Below, piece after piece: positions 28,501 to 34,788 of a stretch of 64,000 nucleotides of DNA; within the stretch, counting starts at the first letter, position 1; each line of letters opens with the position of its first letter. The notes under the pieces are model-generated. The model saw nothing but the letters and a program-made list of their open reading frames with translations, was not told the DNA's origin and did no database searches. The position numbers were made by a program, and so were the translations under genes. Source of the DNA: Robinsoniella peoriensis (GTDB lineage Bacteria > Bacillota > Clostridia > Lachnospirales > Lachnospiraceae); NCBI RefSeq assembly GCF_000797495.1, contig NZ_JTGN01000011.1, positions 62,001-126,000 on the forward strand, written 5' to 3'.

Positions 28501-28832
28501 TTTTCAAAATCATACAGTGCCTTAGACTTGGTGGATGAGGCATACTTTAGTGCAAGGGCCACACAATGTTTGCACATACCTGGATATTTAAAAAATGCAG
28601 GACATTCACATTCATACTCCAGGAAATCTTCTGATTCCACATCATAATCAAACCAGACATGGTAATCTGTACCGGAACTTCCTTCCACATCCCCGCTGGC
28701 ATGAAAAATACCGGAAGATTCATCCATATCGGAATGTACGCCGTAGACCATCCCATTTTCATTCAGCGAAACACCTTTGATATAAGATTTATTATAACAG
28801 TTATCTTTTATAGTTTTAATATCAATCTTCAT
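25578..28832 (-). CDS. SNF2-family ATPase with SWIM zinc finger
   Basis: 1084 residues. An N-terminal SWIM zinc finger (about 57-95; ECECPAFFKYPGMCKHC gives the C-x-C...C-x-H pattern) is followed by an SNF2-associated bacterial region (about 120-600) and a two-lobe SNF2 helicase: Walker A DDMGLGKT, motif II DEAQ (family-typical variant of DEAH), motif III LTGTPIENRL, and motif VI DRAHRIGQ. It translocates on duplex DNA, probably remodelling bound proteins. Such proteins are common in Firmicutes without a defined partner. It is the last gene of a run after the phosphatase, 7 bases apart. Confidence 0.9.
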   Translation of the reverse strand: MKIDIKTIKDNCYNKSYIKGVSLNENGMVYGVHSDMDESSGIFHASGDVEGSSGTDYHVWFDYDVESEDFLEYECECPAFFKYPGMCKHCVALALKYASSTKSKALYDFEKFKIQQLKSKKVHTAPELSKLIFEYTMQKKAQFLQPDVTGNIDLEPTLIRDYSGWSLGFRVGAENKYVVKDIHSFLEAIDRNEKVDYGKKLGFIHEMGAFTKQAQEIISYLKKYIGEYRYYHNSTYYMPSMRYFKISDEARGAFLHMMVDKSCNLDDYLTRDKELFVVKENPTLYFGLERLGEGGGFSLVVPEEEAFLGNGKLYLRSGRTVYECDADFTREMGSVCRIGKINKEVVLDVEEKDMSSFCSSLLPVLKKYTQLKVDGDLDKYIPHEALIKIYIDYDQGFITAKMEAEYGEKVYDLTEHYDFSNAFRDIQKEAMAVKTVESYFEGISTDNRFWIDEENEDMVYHLLTTGIYQIEKAGEVYISEAFQKLKVTGASKITVGISVKGGLLDLQVDAGNLSKEDLKGMLQSYRQRKKYHRLKNGDFIELEDNGLAVISELADGLNLKAGEISGGSIEIPKYRAFYLDQVLKSEGTEVHRDASFKSMIRNMKDVEDSDYEVPVSLKKVMRNYQKTGFRWLCTLDAMGFGGILADDMGLGKTLQIIGFLLKKKEDNEKKEPTLIVCPASLVYNWESEIEKFAPDLNVLVLAGGMAERRDLLRGYKDFDVIVTSYDLLKRDIEEYEGKHFFAQVIDEAQNIKNHTTQASKAVKFIQAEVKFALTGTPIENRLSELWSIFDYLMPGLLNSYEKFKTEYETPIVQAKDEIVTRRLQKMIKPFILRRLKSEVLKDLPEKEENVIYSKLEGEQNELYRANVNKLLETLNQTSKEEFQTGKIQLLAQLTRLRQVCCAPSLVYEDYKGGAAKLDTCMELIKNAVEGGHKILVFSQFTSLFGLLEKELEKAKIRNYKLTGATAKSRRAQLVAEFNENDVPVFLISLKAGGTGLNLTGASIVIHFDPWWNVAAQNQATDRAHRIGQKNTVSVYKLIAKNTIEEKILLLQEAKKNLSDQIISEDGVSVSNLSKEDFMGILETV

Positions 28833-28839
28833 CTATCCA

Positions 28840-29673
28840 TTACCTGTATATTTCAGGCAGTTCAGTAAACCGCTCTGTCCATTGTTCTCTTTTCTCAGAA
28901 GTGAGTCCCAGCTGTTCTTCTAAAAATTTATCGGCTGATCCCCAGTTTTCGTCCATAGCCTGAAATACTGTTTCCAGGTATTCCCTGCAGACACCATTTA
29001 TCTCAGCTGCTGCTTTTAAAAGCTCCGGACTATTATGGACTTTTGCCACAGCCGCTATCAAATGCTCTGTCTCTTCCTTCAGAAACTGGTTTGTCCGCAA
29101 ATAATCCTCCATAATCGTATCTCTTGACACTCCGAGGGCAAGAAGAACCAATGCCGCTCCGACTCCGGCTCTGTCTTTACCCACGCTGCAATGCCACAGT
29201 ACAGCACCTTCCACATGGCTGGATACTGTATCAAAAAATTTACGGTACTGAGCTATGGAATATTCATTCGTTACCAGATCCCGGTAGGTCTTCTTCATAA
29301 ATTCACCGGCTGCTTTGCTGCTCTTCAGAATGTAATCACTGGCTTTTAGAATCATATCTTCCAGCCCGTTCACATTCTCCCTTGTAATTCCTGCTGCCGA
29401 CTCGTCGATAATAGGAATCTGCACATAACGCACACCGGGAAGCTGTGGATCCGGTTTCTGGTCAGCTTCCATATGGGAACGAAAATCAATATCCGTTTTC
29501 ACTTCATATTCCCTGATCAGAATCTCCTGATCCTTCTTCGTTAAATTCCACAGTGCTCCGCTACGTATAAGTCTATGGGTTTTAATCACCCTGCCGTCTT
29601 CCGTCAAATACCCGCCAAGGTCTCTTGCATTGGGTACACCTTCTAACACAATCCGCTGTCCGTTTACCATCAT
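28840..29673 (-). CDS. Tyrosine/serine protein phosphatase (IphP/DSP-like)
   Basis: 277 residues. The PTP loop HCSVGKDRAG (161-170) gives the CX5R signature with nucleophile Cys162 and phosphate-binding Arg168. N-terminal NARDLGGY is the second hallmark of this secreted/cytosolic bacterial PTP family, whose members dephosphorylate tyrosine, serine or phosphoinositide substrates. There is no signal peptide, so the target is presumably cytoplasmic. It lies 18 bases after the hydrogenase and 7 before the SNF2 gene, so co-transcription is likely although no functional link is known. Confidence 0.88.
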   Translation of the reverse strand: MMVNGQRIVLEGVPNARDLGGYLTEDGRVIKTHRLIRSGALWNLTKKDQEILIREYEVKTDIDFRSHMEADQKPDPQLPGVRYVQIPIIDESAAGITRENVNGLEDMILKASDYILKSSKAAGEFMKKTYRDLVTNEYSIAQYRKFFDTVSSHVEGAVLWHCSVGKDRAGVGAALVLLALGVSRDTIMEDYLRTNQFLKEETEHLIAAVAKVHNSPELLKAAAEINGVCREYLETVFQAMDENWGSADKFLEEQLGLTSEKREQWTERFTELPEIYR

Positions 29674-29691
29674 CCCCTGCCTCCTTTACTG

Positions 29692-31209
29692 CTATTCCTC
29701 TTCCAGTTTTTCCAGATACTCTTTATAATCGCTTGACAACACCCCCTGGTGAGGTGCATTCTTTTTATTGATATTAACTGCAGCGGAAGACTTAATGATT
29801 GGCTGCAATGTTCCGGCTCCTGCTACGCATCCTCCCGGACATGCCATTCCTTCCAACAGATACCCGTTGTACTTTCCTGCTTTTGCCATCATCAGCATTT
29901 TTTTGCAGTCCCGCAGGCCTTCTGCGCTCACTACTTTGACTTCCCGGTTAGGTTCTAACTCTTTTATACAGTTCACAACAGCATTCGCCACACCTCCGCT
30001 GACTGCAAATCCTCTTCCGTCACCGCTGGATTCGGACAGTTTACTTTCATTGGTAATCGCATCAAAATCCACATCCCGGGCTTCAAACATACCCATCAAT
30101 TCTTCAAAAGTCAATACAAAATCAATATCACTTCGGATAGATTTACGGCTTGCTTCCAGCTTTTTCGCAGCACAAGGACCTACAAATACGACCTTGCAGC
30201 CCGGATGTTTCTTTTTGATTAAACGGCCAGTTAAAACCATAGGGGTTAATGCCATTGAAATGTATGGTGCCAGATCAGGATAGAGTTTTTTCGCCATTAC
30301 AGACCATGCCGGACAACAGGATGTTGCCATAAATGGCTGTTTCTCCGGAACTTCTTCAAGGAAATCTTTGGCTTCTTCGATGGTACACAGATCCGCTCCG
30401 ATTGCAACTTCCACTACATCTTCAAATCCCAGCTGTTTAAATGCATCACGCAGTTTTTCCGGCGTCAGTTTTGGACCGAACTGCCCAACAAATGCCGGTG
30501 CAATCGCAGCATATACCGGAACATCACTTTTAATTGCCTGTATGGTCTGGAAGATCTGGCCTTTATCTGCTATCGCACCAAACGGACAGTTTACCAGGCA
30601 CATACCGCAGGAAACACATTTATCATAATCAATATCTGCCCGTCCAAGTTCATCAGAACCAATCGCATCCATCCCGCATACTCTTGCACAGGGGCGTTCT
30701 ATTTTCATAATGGCATTATAAGGGCATACCTTAATGCACTTGCCGCATTTAATGCATTTATCCTGGTCAATAATGGATCTGCCCTCTTTTATGGAAACCG
30801 CATCTTTGGGACACACTTCCACACACGGATGAGCAAGGCACCCCTGACAGGCATCTGTTACACGGATTACATTATCCGGACAGGAATGACAGGCAAACTT
30901 TATTATATTTACAAGGGGCGGATCGTAATACTTTTCTGCAATGGCACTTTCTTCAATTCCATCTGATATAGGTGCATGTTCTGTCATCTTACGAAGCGGC
31001 AGGCCTATGGATAGGCGAAGCCTCTCTCCTACAATAGCCCTTTCCAAAAACACACTTTCCCGGTAAGAAGCAACTTCACCCGGAATAATTTGAAACGGAA
31101 CTTCTTCTATCCTGGAATAATCCCCGCCTTCATACGAAAGTCTTGCAACTTCAGTAAATACTCGTCTTCTAATATCGTTAACGGATGTATAAATCCCTCG
31201 CATCTTCAT
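29692..31209 (-). CDS. [FeFe] hydrogenase, group B type
   Basis: 505 residues from an ATG seven bases after GGAGG. Two or three ferredoxin-like cluster sites (about 107-210: CIKCGKCIKVCP, CVSCGMCLVNCP and an earlier Cys-rich region) lead to an H-cluster domain with the three binding motifs TSCCPAW (296-302), VGPCAAKKLE (343-352, Cys346) and EGMACPGGC (453-461). The GPC form of the second motif and the MACPGGC form of the third point to group B rather than the MPC-type group A. Group B enzymes are common in gut Firmicutes; physiological partners are unclear. It probably exchanges electrons with ferredoxin and evolves or senses H2. No maturases are in this window. Confidence 0.9.
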   Translation of the reverse strand: MKMRGIYTSVNDIRRRVFTEVARLSYEGGDYSRIEEVPFQIIPGEVASYRESVFLERAIVGERLRLSIGLPLRKMTEHAPISDGIEESAIAEKYYDPPLVNIIKFACHSCPDNVIRVTDACQGCLAHPCVEVCPKDAVSIKEGRSIIDQDKCIKCGKCIKVCPYNAIMKIERPCARVCGMDAIGSDELGRADIDYDKCVSCGMCLVNCPFGAIADKGQIFQTIQAIKSDVPVYAAIAPAFVGQFGPKLTPEKLRDAFKQLGFEDVVEVAIGADLCTIEEAKDFLEEVPEKQPFMATSCCPAWSVMAKKLYPDLAPYISMALTPMVLTGRLIKKKHPGCKVVFVGPCAAKKLEASRKSIRSDIDFVLTFEELMGMFEARDVDFDAITNESKLSESSGDGRGFAVSGGVANAVVNCIKELEPNREVKVVSAEGLRDCKKMLMMAKAGKYNGYLLEGMACPGGCVAGAGTLQPIIKSSAAVNINKKNAPHQGVLSSDYKEYLEKLEEE

Positions 31210-31251
31210 TGCGTATCCTCCATTCATTTTATTATTTATAGTAAAAAACGC

Positions 31252-31282
31252 AAAAAAGATCAGACATTATTTCGCTCTGACC
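31252..31282 (-). terminator. Intrinsic terminator after the DtxR-type gene
   Basis: 7-bp stem GGTCAGA/TCTGATC (one G-T pair) followed on the minus strand by TTTTTT, 66 bases after the repressor stop and 43 before the hydrogenase start. A TATAAT-like box at 31296-31301 lies upstream of it, so it could also act in the hydrogenase leader. Confidence 0.65.
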
Positions 31283-31347
31283 TCCTTGCCGCTCTATTAT
31301 ATTAACATATTTTTATCCTCGTGACAAGTTGAAACCTGCTTTCCCTG

Positions 31348-31710
31348 TCAACTCTTACTCAGATACTCTTTTATTCCCTGAAACACTTCCTGACTTATGA
31401 TATGCTCCATTTTACATGCATCCTTTTCCGCAATTTCCTCTGATACATCTGCAGCCTTCATCAGAAACTCCGTCAGAAGTTTATGTCGCTCATATATTGA
31501 TTGCGCAAGTTTAGAACCTTCCGATGTCAGTTCTAACTCTCCGCCGCTTTCTACTGTTATGTATCCGTTTTCCTTTAAAATTCCTACTGCCCTGCTGACA
31601 CTGGGCTTACTAAATTCTAATTCTCTTGCAATGTCGATTGAACGAACCGTACCGTTCTTTTCTTTCAGCATTAATATCGTCTCTAAATAATTCTCTCCGG
31701 ACTCGTACAT
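31348..31710 (-). CDS. DtxR/MntR family metal-dependent repressor
   Basis: 120 residues from the ATG 9 bases after GGAGG; a TTG one codon upstream is less likely. N-terminal winged helix (about 1-60; SGENYLETILMLKEKNG, then SIDIARELEFSKPSVSRAV) and a helical metal/dimerisation domain (about 65-120) with the Glu/Cys/His residues typical of the first metal site (KDACKMEHIIS). It has no C-terminal SH3/FeoA domain, like MntR. Encoded at the end of the iron island, it is the prime candidate to bind the GTTAG-N6-CTAAC palindromes and repress iron or manganese uptake when metal is plentiful. That link is inferred. Confidence 0.88.
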   Translation of the reverse strand: MYESGENYLETILMLKEKNGTVRSIDIARELEFSKPSVSRAVGILKENGYITVESGGELELTSEGSKLAQSIYERHKLLTEFLMKAADVSEEIAEKDACKMEHIISQEVFQGIKEYLSKS

Positions 31711-31792
31711 CAAGTTTCACCTCCAATAGTTATTACCTTATAATATATACGATTTGGAGGCTTTCGTCCAGCAATTTTCTTATATTCTATCT

Positions 31793-32230
31793 TTATTGCA
31801 CTAAAACCGCCTCTATTTTATCTTCTGCTAAAAATCCTTTTTTCTTTAATCCTGTTTCCAGCACCTCTGCCCATTGTTCCCTGGACAAACGGATGGTAGC
31901 ATTACTTTTTAATAAAATCGTACATCCATTATTAATACCTGCCTCCTGATCATAGGATAGTCGGTACATATTCCTTCTGTCTATTGCTCCTATTTCCTCT
32001 AAAGTTTTCACCATCCGGTATACCGTGGCGATCCCAATAGAAGAATCCTTGCCATGCGCCTGATAATATATTTCCTTACAGCAGGTACATTCTTCATCCA
32101 GTATAATATCAATGATTAATTTTCTCTGCTTCGTGATTCGAAGCCCTTTGCTGCGTAATTCATTTATGATTAGTTCTTTTTTATTGATCAGCTTTTGAAT
32201 CGGCTGACTGTCATATTCTTTTGGTTTCAA
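31793..32230 (-). CDS. Fur-like regulator with atypical C-terminus
   Basis: 145 residues from a TTG, the only start with a good ribosome site (AGGAG, eight bases). Residues about 28-100 form a Fur winged helix (LRITKQRKLIIDIIL and SIGIATVYRMVKTLEEIGAI, the recognition helix). The C-terminal third does not show the paired CxxC or the His-rich metal-binding segment of Fur/Zur/PerR, so metal sensing may differ. A GTTAG-N6-CTAAC site stands 65 bases upstream. It lies between a feoA and the DtxR gene. The family call on the HTH is firm; its ligand and targets are not. Confidence 0.8.
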   Translation of the reverse strand: MKPKEYDSQPIQKLINKKELIINELRSKGLRITKQRKLIIDIILDEECTCCKEIYYQAHGKDSSIGIATVYRMVKTLEEIGAIDRRNMYRLSYDQEAGINNGCTILLKSNATIRLSREQWAEVLETGLKKKGFLAEDKIEAVLVQ

Positions 32231-32294
32231 CTAGATCACTCCTGTCTTTCTTTTACTTTAAAAGGTAAATGTTATCTATGCCAGCTGTTTTTCA

Positions 32295-32310
32295 GTTAGT
32301 TGTAACTAAC
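32295..32310. promoter_or_regulatory. Iron-box-like palindrome upstream of the Fur-like gene
   Basis: GTTAGTTGTAACTAAC, one of seven sites with GTTAG-N6-CTAA[C/T] in the window, plus one site with a degenerate left arm. Confidence 0.7.
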
Positions 32311-32319
32311 CACTGCTGT

Positions 32320-32356
32320 AAAAATTAGCAGAATATAACATCTATTCTGCTAATTT
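32320..32356 (-). terminator. Intrinsic terminator after the first feoA
   Basis: Perfect 14-bp stem (32322-32335, 32343-32356) followed on the minus strand by a T tract, 45 bases after the feoA stop. Confidence 0.88.
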
Positions 32357-32401
32357 ACCATTATTTACATAGATTCTGTATGGAAGCCGCATGGTCACAG
32401 A

Positions 32402-32614
32402 CTATTCCACCATAATCTTCTGAGCAAGGCTGCGGTTTAATGCTATACGGGTTCCCCTTATAATTAAGGTCATTCCGCTGGCGTTCTCCCCCAGAACCTC
32501 GACTTCCTGTCCCTTGACAAATCCAAGCGATTCCAGATGGCGCTTCATTTCTTCAGAACCATAATAAGATTTTACAATTCTTCTATCACCGGACGCTGCT
32601 AACGCTAATGGCAT
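32402..32614 (-). CDS. feoA: FeoA family protein (copy 1)
   Basis: 70 residues from an ATG 7 bases after GGAG. One SH3-like FeoA fold: SLGFVKGQEVEVLGEN, GMTLIIRGTRIALNRSLAQKIMV. FeoA is a small cytoplasmic partner of the ferrous iron permease FeoB. This copy is monocistronic, with its own operator-controlled promoter and terminator, 4.3 kb downstream of feoB. Confidence 0.93.
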   Translation of the reverse strand: MPLALAASGDRRIVKSYYGSEEMKRHLESLGFVKGQEVEVLGENASGMTLIIRGTRIALNRSLAQKIMVE

Positions 32615-32667
32615 AATACCGCTCCTTTCCAACTCTAAAGTATGTAATGGTCAATCATTTTTATATA

Positions 32668-32699
32668 GTTATCTTATGCTAACTTTCAGAAAAAGTCAA
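32668..32699 (-). promoter_or_regulatory. Promoter with overlapping iron-box palindrome, feoA copy 1
   Basis: Minus strand TTGACT, 17 bases, TAAGAT (32671-32699). The palindrome GTTAGCATAAGATAAC (32668-32683) covers the -10, so a bound repressor would block the polymerase. Its right half is degenerate (ATAAC). Confidence 0.75.
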
Positions 32700-32726
32700 G
32701 TCTTTACTGATAATAAATATTATTTT

Positions 32727-32742
32727 GTTAGTTTTAGCTAAC
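32727..32742. promoter_or_regulatory. Iron-box-like palindrome upstream of feoA copy 1
   Basis: GTTAGTTTTAGCTAAC, about 28 bases upstream of the -35 of the feoA promoter. Confidence 0.7.
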
Positions 32743-32870
32743 TCCATGAAATTGATCAACAAAATTTTTGGTGATATCTTAATACAGAAAACCCTGCCGG
32801 TCAAACAAAAAAAGAGACACATGACTGCACCTCTCTTTTGTCTGAAAATTGTTTGGTTCAAAAAATTTAA

Positions 32871-33866
32871 TTACAGCTCTATAATTTCAAATTTTAGATC
32901 AACAGCTTTTTTCTCTCCGCTTTTCAGCGTCATCAGCGTATTGTTCTTTTTTTCCCAGGACTGGCCGTTAACTCGGCAGTTACAAGGTTCCAGTCCCAGA
33001 GCATAGTCCCCGGAAGCGGCTGATTTCCACTGGGTCAGGTTGGGGAGCTGGTTTTTGTTAAAATGAACTTTTAGCCCCAGCCCCATATCTTTGTTGATGA
33101 CAGCTGCATATGTATCACCTTTTTCATCTGCCTGAACCTGGTGAAAAAATACTTCTTCCGGTTTTCCATCTTCCGGTTCTTCCATTTCTCTCCAGTTCAG
33201 ACAGGTCTGGCTGTCTTCTCCTCTTAGAACCGTTTGATCAGTCGGTATATCAATCACAGTTCCCTTATCCAGCAACGGATAACCTGCATTACAATGGTAA
33301 AGCAGCATAAACGGTACCTCTTCATATGACTGATTCTCAAATTCATCATGTATATGAATCACATTGGAACCCAAAACAGTTTCAATTGTTCTTCTCAATA
33401 CGACATTTTCACCAAAAAGCTGTGCCTGACGCATTTCTCCTGATATCCTGATATGATACTCCGTATCCGCCCAGTAAGCATCTGCGCAGACATGCTCTGC
33501 AGGTGTTGAACGAAGGCTTCCATGCATTGGCAGCGGCGGATTCGCCTCTGGCTCCGGTGTTCCTACATTATCAGTTCCACAGGTAAAGAAAAGGCCGCCC
33601 ATTATACTGCGCTGCGCTTCAAAACCACTGGAATCATAATGCTGACGGTTCTGTAAACCCGGCTTACTTAAAAAGTTCAGTGTTCTTCCTTTGTAAGACA
33701 GTTCCACAATATCCAGGCATTTATCCTGGGCAGCCGTAAACTGAATATTACCGGACTTCACCTGAAATGCCTTCATGCCACAGGCACGCCCCTCTTTGAA
33801 TTCTATATTCCGTACATATGCCATTTGCTGTATACTGCCCATTTTTTTTAATTCCGTTTTCTGCAT
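32871..33866 (-). CDS. DUF4432 family aldose 1-epimerase-like protein
   Basis: 331 residues. All-beta galactose-mutarotase-like fold typical of DUF4432: DKCLDIVELSYKGRTLNFLS, GLFFTCGTDNVG, PMHGSLRSTPAE, and late ALGLEPCNCRVNG. Homologues are predicted to act on hexose or pentose anomers; the precise reaction is not established. No signal peptide. A palindromic ATTAG/CTAAT site lies 60 bases upstream, perhaps its operator. It is oddly placed inside the iron island and seems transcribed alone. Confidence 0.86.
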   Translation of the reverse strand: MQKTELKKMGSIQQMAYVRNIEFKEGRACGMKAFQVKSGNIQFTAAQDKCLDIVELSYKGRTLNFLSKPGLQNRQHYDSSGFEAQRSIMGGLFFTCGTDNVGTPEPEANPPLPMHGSLRSTPAEHVCADAYWADTEYHIRISGEMRQAQLFGENVVLRRTIETVLGSNVIHIHDEFENQSYEEVPFMLLYHCNAGYPLLDKGTVIDIPTDQTVLRGEDSQTCLNWREMEEPEDGKPEEVFFHQVQADEKGDTYAAVINKDMGLGLKVHFNKNQLPNLTQWKSAASGDYALGLEPCNCRVNGQSWEKKNNTLMTLKSGEKKAVDLKFEIIEL

Positions 33867-33925
33867 ATTCCCTCCTGCGCCTTATCTCCTAAGACTCCTT
33901 GATTTTTGCTAAATTAGTTTTTGTA

Positions 33926-33942
33926 AATTAGTTTTACTAATT
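33926..33942. promoter_or_regulatory. Palindrome before the DUF4432 gene
   Basis: AATTAGTTTTACTAATT: perfect 6-bp arms around a 5-base centre. It resembles the iron boxes but with A for G and a shorter spacer, so a different regulator is possible. Confidence 0.45.
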
Positions 33943-34014
33943 CAATTGTATCGGCTTTTCAGGAATTTTCAATTGCTATTTTTACTAAAATTTTCAACTC
34001 TTCTATGTGCGTTT

Positions 34015-34386
34015 TTACGGATTTATTTTCTTTACCCGATAACCTGCACTTTCAATTGCTTTTATAAGCGGTTCATCCGCAATCTCCCGACTCATCGAAA
34101 CAATTGCTCTTTTCTCTTTCAGATGTACCACCGCTGCCGCACCATCAATCTGGTTGATTGCATCCTCCACTCTCTCTTTACAATTTTGGCAGTGCATTCC
34201 ATCCACGTATATAACCTTTTCTCCGCATTTAGGCTCTGTAAGTTTCTTCTTCTTTCTTTTGGAACCATCCGAAGAACCTCCGCCGCAGCAGCTCCCCTCC
34301 CCTTTCATATGTTTGATAGTGGGACGGATAGCCAAAAATACACCTGCCGCAATAATCAGGATTATAATAAGATTTGCCGGATTCAT
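34015..34386 (-). CDS. Membrane-anchored HMA (heavy-metal-associated) domain protein
   Basis: 123 residues. N-terminal membrane segment (about 4-20), a Cys/Gly/Ser-rich patch with CCGGGSS, a Lys-rich stretch and a C-terminal HMA domain with the metal loop GMHCQNC (Cys66 and Cys69). It binds Cu(I) or a similar soft metal in known families; here it follows feoB and the FeoB-associated peptide, so a role in the metal-handling operon is likely. The anchor and Cys patch look like the FeoB-associated peptide next door, suggesting related function. Confidence 0.83.
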   Translation of the reverse strand: MNPANLIIILIIAAGVFLAIRPTIKHMKGEGSCCGGGSSDGSKRKKKKLTEPKCGEKVIYVDGMHCQNCKERVEDAINQIDGAAAVVHLKEKRAIVSMSREIADEPLIKAIESAGYRVKKINP

Positions 34387-34500
34387 GAAATTTTCTCCTC
34401 TCTTCCATTTTCAGATATGTACAGGAAATGCGGGTGCAGATGCATGGAACCAGAGCAGCTTCCTGCTTTAATCCCATACCTCCGCCCCGCAATCCAGTGT

Positions 34501-34683
34501 TTAACCTATCTTTTTATGCTGAGGTTTACAACTCTTGCAACTCCCGCCGCATCCGGAACAGCCGGCACACATACCACCTTTTTCTTTTTGCTTGATGATA
34601 TAGCGCACATCCAGGATTACGACAAGCAGAATCGCAATTGATATACTAACGGTTGCTGCATTCGCAGTGATCCAACTTAACAT
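34501..34683 (-). CDS. FeoB-associated Cys-rich membrane protein
   Basis: 60 residues. One membrane helix (about 5-25), KQKEKGG, then CAGCSGCGGSCKSCK, a Cys-rich tail. This matches the FeoB-associated Cys-rich family found after feoB in many Firmicutes. It is proposed to help FeoB, but the mechanism is not known. Confidence 0.92.
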   Translation of the reverse strand: MLSWITANAATVSISIAILLVVILDVRYIIKQKEKGGMCAGCSGCGGSCKSCKPQHKKIG

Positions 34684-34788
34684 AAAACCTCCTTCTTTCT
34701 ACATTCATAAAGTTCGTACAACATTGCAGCGTTTACAATGATGTACCGGATAAACAGTTACGTGCAAGTTCGAATTTATACCATGCTG

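Noticed and set aside
29768..30283. A 171-codon + strand frame opposite the hydrogenase
   Set aside because: Shadow frame; the minus strand has the H-cluster motifs.
33946..34641. A 231-codon open frame on the + strand opposite the HMA and Cys-rich genes
   Set aside because: Composition is a mirror of the real genes, with no ribosome site or recognisable domain; the opposite-strand proteins have clear families.
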